This document shows, piece by piece, positions 44,094 to 55,600 of a DNA stretch of 64,000 bases (positions are counted from its first letter, which is position 1; each line of letters begins with the position of its first letter). Source of the stretch: Prevotellaceae bacterium UBA2852. Its GTDB lineage: Bacteria; Bacteroidota; Bacteroidia; Bacteroidales; Bacteroidaceae. A model generated the notes under the pieces. That model was not told where the DNA came from and searched no databases. It saw only the letters and a list, made by a program, of their open reading frames with translations. The position numbers were made by a program, and so were the translations under genes. The stretch is from positions 27,832 to 91,831 of the forward strand of contig DEFM01000026.1 in the NCBI GenBank assembly GCA_002350855.1, written 5' to 3'.

Positions 44094-44560
44094 AGTTTGT
44101 TGTTTTTAAAATGTTAATAAATGAGAATGAAACTTAATTCAATGCAAAAGTATACATTTTTTTTAACATCCAAGCTTTTTTTCTGTTTTTTTTGACGAAG
44201 AGCCACAAAAACATTCCAAAAGTGTGATTTGGGTTTTGGTTCAAAAAAAATATTAATGGAAATATATGAGTCATTAATGGTAATTACATGTTTTAATCAA
44301 AATTATTCAAAGTCAATACATTTTTCTTCGAAAAACCTGCTTAATTGTTAAAAAATCAGGGCAAAAACTGTGAAATTGTCAATTTTCTCTTAGAATTATT
44401 TGTTTTGTATTAAAAAATATCTCACTTTTGTAATTTTGAGCATAGATTAACCAAAGTTTTCAGCTCATAATTATCAAATTAAACTATAGTCGCTCTTACA
44501 AACTAACCAAACATCGTGCTCTGCACTATGATGTAAATGATTAAAACTTAATTACTCACC
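44094..44560. other. 467-bp divergent intergenic region before the fimbrial locus
   Basis: It holds the barrel-gene promoter (44145), the motif CATTAATGGTAATTACATG (44272-44290) that recurs before the second fimbrillin gene, and a -7 TAATTTTG at 44431-44438 with TTTG at 44404 (23 bp, longer than usual) for the DUF3575 operon. The region is strongly AT-rich; no gene is visible. Confidence 0.65.
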
Positions 44561-45247
44561 TTGATTCGCAGATTAATCTACATATTGTTGTTCATGTTGG
44601 CACCCTTTGCTTCCAAGGCACAGGTTGTAGATTCATTGTTGCAGGAGTTCCTGCGCGAATACATGCACCAGAAACCTCAAGTTCCTGAGACAGCGACTGT
44701 TGCCGTTAAGACCAATCTGCTCTATGACCTCTTTGCTGTAGGAAATATCGGAGTTGAGGTGGATCTCGGTAAGCGTTGGTCTGCAGAAGCTGACTGGTTT
44801 GGTACGTGGTTCCAGGCACGTGTCTCCAACAAGTTCTGGCAAGGCTATGGAGGATATCTCACTGTTCGCCGTTATTTCGGTCGAAACGGAAAATCAGAGA
44901 TCAATCCTGTTACCGATGGACTTCGCGGACACCACATCGGTGCCTACGGACTTGGTATGACGTACGATGTGGAGTGGGGAGGAAGAGGTTATCAGGCCAA
45001 GCGCTTCGGATTCGGAGGCGGTATTGAGTATGGTTACTCCACTTACGTTTTCAAGGATTTGATGCTGGATTTCACTATCGGCGTGGGATTCCAGGATGGA
45101 GAATACAAGGAATATCTTCCGACTTATGATGGCTCAGGCCACTACGTCTGGCAGGTAACCCGACTCCGCCACTGGTGGGGACCAACCAAGGCTGAAGTCA
45201 CCCTCAAGTGGATTATAGGCAAGAAGAAGAAAGGAGGTGCAAGATGA
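44561..45247 (+). CDS. DUF3575 domain protein of the fimbrial locus
   Basis: The protein of about 228 residues starts at TTG with a signal peptide (RRLIYILLFMLAPFASKAQ). The DUF3575 domain follows (VAVKTNLLYDLFAVGNIGVEVDLGKRWSAEADWFG, then WQGYGGYLTVRRYFG and a barrel-like C-terminus). DUF3575 proteins precede fimbrillin genes in Bacteroidales and are predicted in the outer membrane. The stop overlaps the next start in ATGA. The TTG start is the least certain part. Confidence 0.85.
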   Translation: MIRRLIYILLFMLAPFASKAQVVDSLLQEFLREYMHQKPQVPETATVAVKTNLLYDLFAVGNIGVEVDLGKRWSAEADWFGTWFQARVSNKFWQGYGGYLTVRRYFGRNGKSEINPVTDGLRGHHIGAYGLGMTYDVEWGGRGYQAKRFGFGGGIEYGYSTYVFKDLMLDFTIGVGFQDGEYKEYLPTYDGSGHYVWQVTRLRHWWGPTKAEVTLKWIIGKKKKGGAR

Positions 45248-46221
45248 AGCACTTCACCCTTCACATTTTAGCAGCCCTGCTGCTCCTCACCTCTTGTGAA
45301 TACAAAGACCTCTGCTACGATCACAACCATGGAGATGGATACAATGTGATTCTGAAGCTCATACTGAAACTTGACCTCGGGCTTGACCTTGAGATTGACC
45401 CGCAGTCAAATTCCCAGATAGAAATGCCTGACTACATGAAGGTGTGTTTCTATGGTCCAGAGGACGGAATATTGAAGAATACAGAGTTTGTGACGGGTGA
45501 AGGCGGACCTTTGTACACCGCTCCTGGCATCTACAACATGGTGGTTTACTCCTTCGGAACCGAGTACGTGCAGATACGAGGCGAAGGCGACATCAACACA
45601 CTCGAAGCATTTACCAGCGACATCACTGCAACCAAGGGACGATTGTTGGCAGGATTTACCCGCAGCGGCGAGTATGAAGCCCCAGGTCCTATCATCTATA
45701 CCCCCGACCACCTCCTGGTAGCACGTAAGGAGATTGAGATTCCAAGCCATGCGACTGGCGAGACGGTAATCACGGTGACAGCCACCGCTTCCACCATAGT
45801 CGAGACCTACGGGTTCGAGGTACGCAACATCCAGGGACTGGAATACATCTCCAGCGTAGAGGCGTTCGTCACCAATCAGGCGCGAAGCAGTTTCTTCGGA
45901 CGCGGAGAGGTCAGCAACGAACCGGCAACCTTGTACTTCCCCGTTGATGTGGATCTGAAGAAGGGAGTCCTCTACACCACCTTCAACACCTTCGGAAAGC
46001 TGCCGGGCGAAAGCCATAGCTACCTACACATCCTGCTTGTCGATACAGAGGGTCAGGAATACCGCATCTCCACTGACATCACCGACCAGTTTGAGAAGGA
46101 GGACCACGAGATTATCATCGAAGACGAGATAGACATCCCTCAACCTACTGGCGGCGGCGGAGGTATAGCGCCAACGGTGGATCCGTGGGACGAAACCATA
46201 CATGATGTACCGATAGGATAA
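45244..46221 (+). CDS. DUF5119 lipoprotein, FimB/Mfa2-like
   Basis: The start at 45244 overlaps the DUF3575 stop and gives a lipoprotein signal MKHFTLHILAALLLLTSCEYKDLCYDH, the typical DUF5119 beginning with the lipid Cys at 18. The 325-residue mature protein is rich in beta strands and ends in a Gly-rich, Pro-rich acidic tail. DUF5119 proteins are related to fimbrillin anchor or regulator subunits. Position just before two fimbrillins supports an anchor role. Confidence 0.85.
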   Translation: MKHFTLHILAALLLLTSCEYKDLCYDHNHGDGYNVILKLILKLDLGLDLEIDPQSNSQIEMPDYMKVCFYGPEDGILKNTEFVTGEGGPLYTAPGIYNMVVYSFGTEYVQIRGEGDINTLEAFTSDITATKGRLLAGFTRSGEYEAPGPIIYTPDHLLVARKEIEIPSHATGETVITVTATASTIVETYGFEVRNIQGLEYISSVEAFVTNQARSSFFGRGEVSNEPATLYFPVDVDLKKGVLYTTFNTFGKLPGESHSYLHILLVDTEGQEYRISTDITDQFEKEDHEIIIEDEIDIPQPTGGGGGIAPTVDPWDETIHDVPIG

Positions 46222-46244
46222 AAAAGCCTACCCCCGGCTTTTCC
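46222..46244 (+). terminator. possible terminator after the DUF5119 gene
   Basis: The stem AAAAGCC/GGCTTTT (46222-46228 with 46236-46242) has only a short T run. About 200 bp of AT-rich spacer, including A-runs, follow before the first fimbrillin. Confidence 0.45.
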
Positions 46245-46464
46245 ACCTTCCCTACGGTCACCAACCGCTTGAGCGACTATACGCGCGGTTGCCCAAAAGG
46301 AGGGGAGAACGGAATCATCTGGCGGATGATGAATTATTTCTTTCTAAAAAATAATTAATAATCAAAATAAAGTTTAACTCCAAAAAAACAGAGAAAAAAA
46401 AGAAAACTAATAACTAAAACAAAAACAAAAAACAAATTAATTAATCAATTAAAAAGTTTCAATT

Positions 46465-47541
46465 ATGAAAAAGAATTTATTTTTCATGGCAGCAGCTTTA
46501 GCATTCTGCTTCTCCTGCTCCAACGACGCAACAGTTGAAGAAAATTCAGTTGCAAAACAACCTAAGGAAATTGCATTTAAGGCTATCGCTACTCCTAGCA
46601 CACGTGCAGCCGTTCAGACAACAACTTTCCCTAATCAATCAATGGAAGTAACTGCTTACCAGACAGATCCAAATGCAGAAAATTATTTTGCAAAAACAAC
46701 TTTTTCACAGGATGGTAGTACTGGAATTTGGAAAGGTACCACTAAGCGTTATTGGCCTTTGAGTGCAGCCAAACTTAATTTCTTTGCAGTTACTGGAGCA
46801 AGTGTTAATGTTGCTGATATCACAATTGATAACGCATTGAATAAGGATGCTCTTGCCAATGTAAATTACAAGAAGGCAACAGGTGGTGGCAGCGACCCCA
46901 CAGGCACCTATAATAATGCAACTCAGAGTGATATCATGTACGCTTTTGGCAGAGGATATGTAAAACAGACTGGCAATGCTTTTTATTTTAATCGTGATGA
47001 TGCAGGTGCAGATGTTCCTGTAACTATGGTATTCAAGCATGCAATGTCTTTGATTAAATTCCAGGTTAAGGCTAATGATGCTGCTTCTTGCGCAATCCAG
47101 ATTAACAACATTAAGTTGAATGGTGCAAGTTATACTGGTGCTCTTGCACTTACAAGCGACGCAACTATTACCGCGAATACAGGAGACCCCACCATTACTC
47201 CTACCTGGACTCCTGACGCTGCAGAAGACAATGTTACTGTTCCTAATATAACGAACTATCCTTTGACACAGACTTACGCTCCTGCTGATGGTGGTGCTGA
47301 AGGAACTTGGGCAAGCCTCATTGTCGTTCCAAATGCAACTAAAGGCTTTGACAGCTTTACAGTGAATTACACTTATGCTGGCCATACTTACGACTATACT
47401 TACACTCCATCCCCTGTTGTTCCTGTTGCTGCGGGCAATGTGTACACTTATCAGCTCAATTTCCGTCTGCATGAAATTACTATCAGCCCGTCTGTTACAC
47501 TGTGGAATCCTGTTTCTCCTACTGAGTTGAATATTTACTAA
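46465..47541 (+). CDS. fimbrillin family protein
   Basis: The 358-residue protein has a lipoprotein-like signal (AALAFCFSCSNDA) and then the fimbrillin (Mfa-like) pattern: PKEIAFKAIATPSTRAAVQTT, GIWKGTTKRYWPLSAAKLNFFAVTG, VFKHAMSLIKFQVKAN and a closing beta strand. The STR/A site about 50 residues in resembles the protease-processing point used in Porphyromonas fimbrillins; that is inference. It probably forms the fimbrial shaft or an accessory subunit. Confidence 0.88.
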   Translation: MKKNLFFMAAALAFCFSCSNDATVEENSVAKQPKEIAFKAIATPSTRAAVQTTTFPNQSMEVTAYQTDPNAENYFAKTTFSQDGSTGIWKGTTKRYWPLSAAKLNFFAVTGASVNVADITIDNALNKDALANVNYKKATGGGSDPTGTYNNATQSDIMYAFGRGYVKQTGNAFYFNRDDAGADVPVTMVFKHAMSLIKFQVKANDAASCAIQINNIKLNGASYTGALALTSDATITANTGDPTITPTWTPDAAEDNVTVPNITNYPLTQTYAPADGGAEGTWASLIVVPNATKGFDSFTVNYTYAGHTYDYTYTPSPVVPVAAGNVYTYQLNFRLHEITISPSVTLWNPVSPTELNIY

Positions 47542-47592
47542 TCATTAAGCTGGGTCAATTCTTCTGACCCACATCTATCTTTATAACATTAA

Positions 47593-47622
47593 AAACGGCA
47601 GCCGATTGGCTGCTGTTTTTTT
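47593..47622 (+). terminator. terminator after the first fimbrillin
   Basis: CGGCAGCC / GGCTGCTG stem (47596-47603 with 47608-47615) followed by a T-run. Confidence 0.85.
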
Positions 47623-47900
47623 ATTTATTTCTACTTGCATTCCCCATACCTGAATACCGCTTAAACACAGGACTCCCGGATATGGTCTATTCCCCAAAAT
47701 TGTGAATTGAAATAAATTGCTTATTATACTTCTCCTCTTTTGAGTTTTTACTTCCTCTCATTTGATTACCTACTTCCTCTCATTTAACTTTTTACATCAT
47801 AGCTTTTGAGAAGATGTTGAAAAAAGACATAAACCTTAACGAAAGTGTTTTGTTTGTTTTTTTTCAAAATATTGATTCAAGTTTCTCAAATTGTTTTTAA

Positions 47901-48089
47901 CCACGAATTACACGAATTGAACGAATTTATTGCTGCACACAATAACCGAATTTATAACAAATCACACGAACAGGAATCGTCAGCGATTCCTTACTGAGCC
48001 AGCCAATTCGTTTAATTCGTTGCATCTACGATGCATAGTTTTCAAGTCGTTCTGCATAGAAATATTCGTGAAATTCGTGAAATTCGTGG
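47901..48089. mobile_element. 189-bp MITE-like element with CCACGAATT termini
   Basis: The two 26-bp ends (CCACGAATTACACGAATT... at 47901-47926 and its inverted form ending GAAATTCGTGG at 48064-48089) match except at 3 positions. Inside is a perfect stem GGAATCG/CGATTCC (47973-47990). Only non-coding DNA is enclosed. Confidence 0.7.
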
Positions 48090-48222
48090 TCGTTATATAC
48101 ATGCGAAAGTTGTAATATTGATTTTTATGAGATTTTGAGATGGATTTTGTGTGAGATTTTGTGTCCTGAAGTCAGTATCCTTTAATCATAGATTAAAAAG
48201 TCCTGAAAAAGTGATGAATTTG

Positions 48223-48254
48223 TTTGGCTATTTCGTGAATTTGCGTTATTTTTG
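48223..48254 (+). promoter_or_regulatory. promoter upstream of the second fimbrillin
   Basis: TTTG (48223-48226) and TATTTTTG (48247-48254) are 20 bp apart. A transcript would carry an unusually long leader of about 285 nt containing the 81-bp repeats. Confidence 0.5.
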
Positions 48255-48330
48255 TAGTTTGATAGTAAAACTATAGTTGGGAATAAATGCTAATTACCAT
48301 TAATGTTCCACTAATAGAACATAAAGAATC

Positions 48331-48492
48331 TAATTAGATGGTCAATTATATGGCAATTACATGTTTATTATAACACGAATTCCCACGAATTAATCATATA
48401 ATACATACTGATAATTAGATGGTCAATTATATGGCAATTACATGTTTATTACAACACGAATTTCCACGAATTAATCATATAATACTTACAGA
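48331..48492. repeat. 81-bp tandem duplication upstream of the second fimbrillin
   Basis: Units 48331-48411 and 48412-48492 both begin TAATTAGATGGTCAATTATA and differ at only a few positions. Each contains ATGGCAATTACATGTTTATTA and CACGAATT. A degenerate partial copy of the ATGGCAATTA part follows at 48499. Confidence 0.9.
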
Positions 48493-48544
48493 GCATACAT
48501 GGCAATTATAAGTTTGAAATAAATCTTTAATTGATGATTATTTA

Positions 48545-49540
48545 ATGAAACGTACTGACAAATATATATGGATGTGTTCATTGCTGTCAATCCTGTTGTT
48601 GGCAGCTTGTTCCGATGAGGATGGAAACGGCAAGGTGAAGGCAAAGATTCAGGAGATTGCCGTGAAGACCAACGTGGCAGGCATGTTAACCCGCACCACC
48701 ACCATCGACAACAGCACCGCTCTGCAAGGCTACGACATCAAGATTGATGCGTACTTCCACGACACTGAGACTGCATACCTGAACGGCGAGAAATTGCATT
48801 ACACGGGCGGCGATCCTTCATGGTCGTTCTGGGACGGCTCTGCAGCCCTCCACTACTACTGGCCTATCGCGGGTTCAGTATATGAACCGGCATCCGATAA
48901 CATCGACGATACTTCCCTTGATTTTATAGGCTATTGTCCATATACTGCGCCAAGTTACATTACTCCCGTGGAATACGATGCTTCGAACGGAGCTTCTTTC
49001 ACCTGCGATTTAAGCAGTTATATGACCTTAGCCAGTCAGGCATCATTGCAGGAATACCTGATAGCAGTGCTTAAATCTCAGACTTACACCACACAGACAG
49101 CCGCCGGCGGTGCTTTGCCGCTGCAGTTCAAGCACCCATTCGCCCTCGTTAAGTTCGTCATCACGGCTGCCAGCGGAACGCACGTCCAAATCAACAGCAT
49201 CAGCATCGCCGACCTGAAGACCAGCGGAACTTGCACCTACGACGGCGCCACGATGAGCTGGGGTTCCTATTCCGGCAGCGCTACAATGACACTTACCCAA
49301 ACGCTGAAAAACGGCGGAACGACAGAGGGAACATCTTTCCTTGTCATTCCCAAAAACTACGGTTCGAAGTACCTCACCGTCAATGCCACATGGGACGACT
49401 GGAGCAATGTGACGATAAGCGACTATGGCACCAACGTGACTTTCGACTGGGAGGAGCCAGGATACATCTACACCTACAACCTTACCCTCGACAAGTACGG
49501 CTTAAAGGTGGATGCTGCTAAGTACACCGAACAGTGGTAG
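48545..49540 (+). CDS. fimbrillin family protein, second copy
   Basis: The protein has 331 residues and a lipobox (LSILLLAACSDED). A TRTTT site follows about 50 residues in, then the fimbrillin-like blocks SFWDGSAALHYYWP, IGYCPYTAP, LPLQFKHPFALVKFVITA and a final beta strand VTFDWEEPGYIYTYNLTLDKYG. It differs strongly in sequence from the first fimbrillin, so it is probably a different subunit (tip or accessory) and not a duplicate. The giant repeat protein follows after 102 bp. Confidence 0.85.
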   Translation: MKRTDKYIWMCSLLSILLLAACSDEDGNGKVKAKIQEIAVKTNVAGMLTRTTTIDNSTALQGYDIKIDAYFHDTETAYLNGEKLHYTGGDPSWSFWDGSAALHYYWPIAGSVYEPASDNIDDTSLDFIGYCPYTAPSYITPVEYDASNGASFTCDLSSYMTLASQASLQEYLIAVLKSQTYTTQTAAGGALPLQFKHPFALVKFVITAASGTHVQINSISIADLKTSGTCTYDGATMSWGSYSGSATMTLTQTLKNGGTTEGTSFLVIPKNYGSKYLTVNATWDDWSNVTISDYGTNVTFDWEEPGYIYTYNLTLDKYGLKVDAAKYTEQW

Positions 49541-49642
49541 ATGATGGATGATGGAAGATGGAAGATGTAAGATGTAAGAGGGAAGATGTAAGAGGGAAGA
49601 AGTTAGAAGTAAGAATGAAGAGATAATAGACAATATATATAT
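49541..49642. repeat. purine-rich short tandem repeats before the giant gene
   Basis: Variants of GATGGAAGATGTAAGAGG repeat several times across the 102 bp between the second fimbrillin and the giant protein. The unit length is irregular (7-15 bp). Confidence 0.75.
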
Positions 49643-52600
49643 ATGAGCATAAAGAGACTACTGATATTACGATTATTCGCATTCCTGCTCCTGTTGATGA
49701 CAGGAGGAGTTGCCAATGAAGTGTGGGCGGCGAAAGTGACGTATCATATCCTTACGCTGCCGATAGATTCGACTTCGCGTTACAATTACCACATGAAGGC
49801 CGCAATCCATGGCCATCGCCTGGAGGCCATTAAAATCGTTGTGGATAATCAGACCACCGTCGAGTTGCCTGCACACTACAAGAGTCCGTTGGCTACGAAC
49901 TTCAAGTACTATAAACCTGAAGATATTACTATCGGTGCTGTCACGAAACTCTTCGATAACCCAAACAACCCCAACAAAGGCATTATTTATGATATCAAAG
50001 CCGGTTCAGAAGAGAAAAATGTTGCAGAAGGTACGGTGATTGCAGGAACCACTGCCGAATATTATGTCGTTTATACCTATAATGAAAGTAATACCATTGC
50101 CAAGCTTGACGGTTCGGTGAGCTACAACATCGCAACCATGAACAAAGACAAAGGTGTGTATAAGGACAAGGGTTTCTTCGCTTACAACCGAGGCCGAAAC
50201 AACCGCCCTGCTGTCGTTCCTACAGCCAAAGTCGATCCTGAGATGCTGGCAAGTCCTGACTTTATGAAGGTGGAAAGTCCAGGTGCAGGCATTTCAACCT
50301 ATTGGGCGAATGGCGACAATAAGAACAAGAAGGAAGAAGTGGAGTCGCAGTTCCACTTCATTTTCCGGTTTGAAGGTCTGGACCCTTACAACATCATCAT
50401 CCGTAACACCTATGACAGTGATCTTACCTACATCGAGAAGAATGACGACGGAGACAAGAAATTCGTCTATAAGTGGTATAAGGGTGGTCAGTTGTTCTCT
50501 GTGGGAACTGCCAACTCTTACATTGCCAGCGATATACATAAAAGATACCTAAAGGAATACGACAGTGCAATTCCGAACCCGACAGATCTTATTGAAGGCA
50601 CAGATTATATCAACAGAAACGGTCAGTTCCACGGACAAGGTAATGCTATATGGAGTTCTTATGCAATTCTCAACAACAATGATAATAACGGTTATGTCTT
50701 CATGGGTACCAGGACGGTTGACGGAAATGGAGCCACTCCGGATGCGCCTTATTACCTGAAAGAGGCTAATAACTTAAACAATCTTGTCCTTAATAAAGTG
50801 ACTGCCGAGAATGCTTCGAACAACCTTTCTATTAAGGGCCTCTATCCCATCAAGAAGCTTACATTTAAGGTGCCGACATCGTTCTATGACCCTGAATCCC
50901 CTTCTGATGCACACATTGTCTCTGTAGCAGACTGGGTCAGCCAATATACAGTAGAAAATGACCCTATCGAGACTAAATACCTGCCTGCTGCGCTGAAACG
51001 TAAGTATTGTACGTTCAACGGTAAGTTCTACAGCGACGCTGCACGCACCCATGAGATTACCTATTTCTCGCAGGCTACCGAGGACCCTATAGAGGGATAT
51101 CAGGTCTATCTCGGCTATGATGTGTCCGCTTCCATCCCCTTCAAGGCGATTACGCCGTCTGCCAGCTACACCACAGCTACCTGGTACGAACTGACCGATG
51201 CAGGAAGTACACAGGAGTATGGCCGCAAGATTAAGAACAACGCCGGCACCTACAAGAACAATGGTGGGAACGGAGAGTATGCTAAGGAGAGCGAGTTTGC
51301 CTTTGTCGGCGACCCGTATGAGCTGAAAGTGCTCTATCGCAAAGGCTCTGAAGATGCAAGCGCAAATACCTACGTCACCCTAAGCACCTACGACACATGG
51401 CAAATTCCTGTGGAAGCAGTGTCAGGTAGTTTCCTGTTGCAAAAATACAAGGGCACAGGCTATTGGAACTGGGATGTGGGACAGCCGACAGGTTCTGTTA
51501 CCTATCAGTCAAACCTTGCATACTCGGCAGGTAAAGACGCTCAGACCATCACGTTCACCGTCAGCGGGTTGAATGGCAGTAAGTATCTCAAGGTCACCAC
51601 GGGTGGAACAGGAACAGACGTGGCACAGATTGTTTCCGTGACCCCCACCGTCGGTTCCGTAGTCGCTGAAACAGGAACGACTGCCACCGTTACCGTGAGC
51701 TTGGCGGAAAACACGGGTGCCGCAAAGACGATGACCGTTACTATTCAGGAATATAATGATAATGAAGGATCTTCGGCATCAGGAACAGCTTCTGTCATCA
51801 CTATCACTCAAGGCACATCGCCTTCGTCATTTGCCGGTAATACCGTAGATTACCATGCGACCAACTCCACCTACGTCAAGCCATTGGAATTGCCGAAAAA
51901 GACCTTTACCTACAAAATTGTGGATAGAACGGGCCGCATTGCGGTGACGGCATCTGCCAGTCAGACCATCTTCTCGCCGCTCTCGCTGGCCAGCATACCA
52001 AGTATCATCGTCAGCCCGTTTATCGTGGACGAGATCATCACCTTCTACTCATCGTTCGACAGCGGCAGCGGTGCCGGTACGGGAACAAGTCGTACACATC
52101 TGTCAACGGAGATTAAAGAGACCCCACCTGCTAACGCTGCGATTTACGTGAAATATGAGACGGCCAGATTGAACGCGAAGCCCTTTAAATTGAACGAAGA
52201 CCAGGAGATTTTTGTTCGATTGAACGGTCAGTATATTTATTATGATGCTGGCACACTCAAGAGTTCTGCAGAATCTGTGAATGATGATAGATACAAGTGG
52301 AAACTGAGAAACCGCGACCCTTACGCCATGCTGATTGACAATATGGGGGCACGAACTCATCTGGGAGTGACAGGTAACGAGACTATTTCCATGCCTATTG
52401 ATGATAACGGTACAATGGATTCCCAGTCCAGACAAAAAGGTGCCTGGGTGGATGTGGCAACAATTGAAAATGCAGGAGCACTGAGTTTTACCACTACCAG
52501 AGCCTACGCCCAGCAATTTATTGCCAAGAGTAGTGCACGAACAGGTGTCTATGAGGTAATGGTTGCCACAGGCGATGGTGTGGATGCCAGCTCTACCTAT

Positions 52601-55600
52601 TACAATATCGGTCGTCCGGAAGAGAATACGATTAAAATTTATAGCAATGCAACCTATCAGGCTACTGATGACGATGAAATCAAGTTCCGCCTGGAGGAAA
52701 ATGTAACTTATATCTATCATCTCATTGATAAAGCCAATCATGAACTGCTGACACTAGAGAGCAAGAGTCCTGAGCTAGTGTTGCCGGCAGAGTATCAGAG
52801 TCCGTTGGTGGGTGCTGCGAACTACAGCTACTATTCGCGCGACCTGATGACCATCGATACTTCTAAGGATCCGGATGAATACACGCCAACGAATCCTGCA
52901 GTCAAACTTACCGCTATTACTGATCTTGATGCGCAATTCCCAGGGGGTGTTGTCGCGAGCGACGGATCAGAGTATACAGCGGCTGCGACCGAAAATAAGC
53001 ATGAGGTAGGAAGCGAATCAGACATTGAGAATGAAGCCAAAAAACTGACGACGACAGGATACCACTATTACAATGTCAATAATGGAACATCATATAAGAA
53101 AGTCAACATAACCAGAGCTTATCGTGGAACTGACATATACGTCACCTACACCGTGAACGATCTCATAGGATTCAACAATACCGGTAAAGTGAATGACCAT
53201 CCTTATCTGCTAAAATTCCTCGAGCCATTTGCAGGTGGTTACTATCTGGAGGACGGTGCCGATAAACTGACAACCGAGAAGATTGAGGCCATCTATCCCT
53301 ACTGTAATGGTGACGGAAACATGAATATCTATGGTGAGGTGATGCGTGACGAGCAGATGGGCGGTGGTTCCAGTACCCGTCCACGCTGGGTGTGGTTCTT
53401 CGAGAGTGCTAACAACGACCCATATCACGTGAGAATACACTCCAGAAGTACAATTTCATACAAGAATGTCAGTCACCCCACCTATCTGCAGACATACGCC
53501 GTACATTTCAACCAAGATTCAGATCCTGATACAGAACATGTAGTTTCCGGTGGCGGGCTGCCTGGTGTTGCATCCGAAACACCAACGGAATACATGATTC
53601 TTGGACTACCAGGAGCATATAAGCTGCTAACTACCCAAGAGATTAGTGCCGACGAGGACGGTGACGGAGAAATTACTATCAGTGAGACAAAACGCCGTGA
53701 GGTAAGGTCTCTGGAGCAGTATTGGAAGACCTATAACATGTTGAAACTGCATGTACTGGGCATCTCAGCAAGCACCGACGAATACAGCACCGACGAATCA
53801 ACATGGAAGGTGCCTGAAGACCTGCGAGATGACTTGGAAACAGCACTCGTAGCCAAGGGCATCGGAGCGGGTCAATGGCACAGCTATGATGCATACGCCA
53901 ACGCCACCCGTTGGAATGGATACAATGACAAGGCAGAAGGTCACGAGAAGAAGGTGGTGGAGAAGTTGGAACACTGGTTCCAAACCTTCGATATGGGCAA
54001 TGGTACGTTCAACGTGGAGGATGCGGATATTCCTCCTGTGCTCGTGTTGCTCGACCAGCATGGATGGGAGATTATGCGTAAACCGCTGCCGGTTACCAAC
54101 TATCCGCTTGGCGATGAAGAACTGGCGGCTTTGAGGGCTTACGACAGCCCGATGGTGGAGAGCTACTATTTCTACTCCAATGCCACAAAGGCGACTGGCT
54201 GCCATAAATACACGCTCCGTATGCAGAATGGCGCAGAACGTGACCAAATCAAAGTTAACGGAGTTCGCTACAGTTCCACATCACTGGGCAACTTACCACC
54301 AGCTAATGCCTCAGGTGTGAAGAGCAGCGGTGTGCTGAACGACCAGTTCGTAATCTACACTGTCAAGGAGGAGTACGCAGGCAACTACGACTACAACTTG
54401 GATTATTCCGGCAATGAAGATGACGGCTATACCATCACTTCAGAAACAGGCACGTCCCAGCCATATATCATGCTGCAACACGGACGTTTCTACAAAACAC
54501 AAAACAGCAAAAGCGATAACACAAGTTATTTCACCAAGCCTATCTCTGAGCATACCACTCCGGAAGGTGGTAATGTGTATGATATGATTATCAGTCCACA
54601 TAATCATGGTGCCAACAATGATAATATCATTAACGGTTCAGGAAATTTCATCGGTAACAACTTCTGGTATCTCAAGCCTAACTTGAACATAGACCAGGAG
54701 ATGGGTATAAAGTGGGGTTCGGCAAACTCGGGATCAGAGCCTTTGTCGAAAGCTGCGACTCAAGTAACATACGAGAACAAGAGCGGCTTCGACCCGTACA
54801 ATGTTCAGTTGCAACTGGTGAACAATAACGACGGAACTCCTGCCAATAAATTCCTGACAACGCACATGACTTCCGCCCGTTTGGAAAATGGTATCATGGT
54901 GGGTGATTATTCAGGAAGCGGTGGTACCACGAAGATTACTCTGGAGGATGCGTACAGTTATGCGTCTTATGACCCAATGGATGATTCTGGAGGCAGCACG
55001 GGCTATGACCACACGAACCTGCATATCTCAAACCAGACCTTCATGGTGGTTCAGGACGCCAACGGTAATATGCAGCTGATGCCACGCTTCGACCATACCA
55101 AGCGTGTTTCTCTGGATAATGTCAGTCCTTGGGAAACCCAGCTTAGCAATCCAGAGGATCATGCCAAGGCAAGTGCAGACGACAATAGTTCACAAGGTTC
55201 GCAGACCACCTTCTTCGTGCGTCCGCAGCGCTTTATCTATCACATCATAGACAACAAAGGTCGTGAGGCACTGCGCTATACGCGAGGTGGCGACAACTAT
55301 CCTACCATCACCGAACATTTCAAAAGTCCATTGGCTACGGACTTTACGTATTACACAGGATTGGCAACGTATGAAACTCCGGTAAGCAGCAGTGTCGGAG
55401 AGTGGAATAATGCAAATGAGTTCCAGAGATCCGTTACAACAGAAGCTCTGATGAACAGTCAGATAAAGTTGCTGCCGAATGCAGGTACTTACTATTATCG
55501 AATAGGTACTCGAGGTGTTTTCACATATAAGAGCGTTGTCGTAACTAAGGGTCTCTTGGAACAGCAAATCACTGGCTCATTTGCTGCATTGGAGAATTTC

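Larger units (their letters stand above)
47542..48544. other. 1-kb gene-free region between the two fimbrillins
   Basis: After the terminator it holds a 22-bp-period pair of TACTTCCTCTCATTT (47749, 47771), a MITE-like element (47901-48089), a promoter (48223-48254) and an 81-bp tandem duplication (48331-48492). No credible gene is present; the short frame near 47930 lies within the MITE-like element. Confidence 0.75.

Noticed and set aside
47930..48115. 61-codon frame between the fimbrillins
   Set aside because: It lies within and across the end of the CCACGAATT MITE-like element and shows no protein-like conservation pattern.
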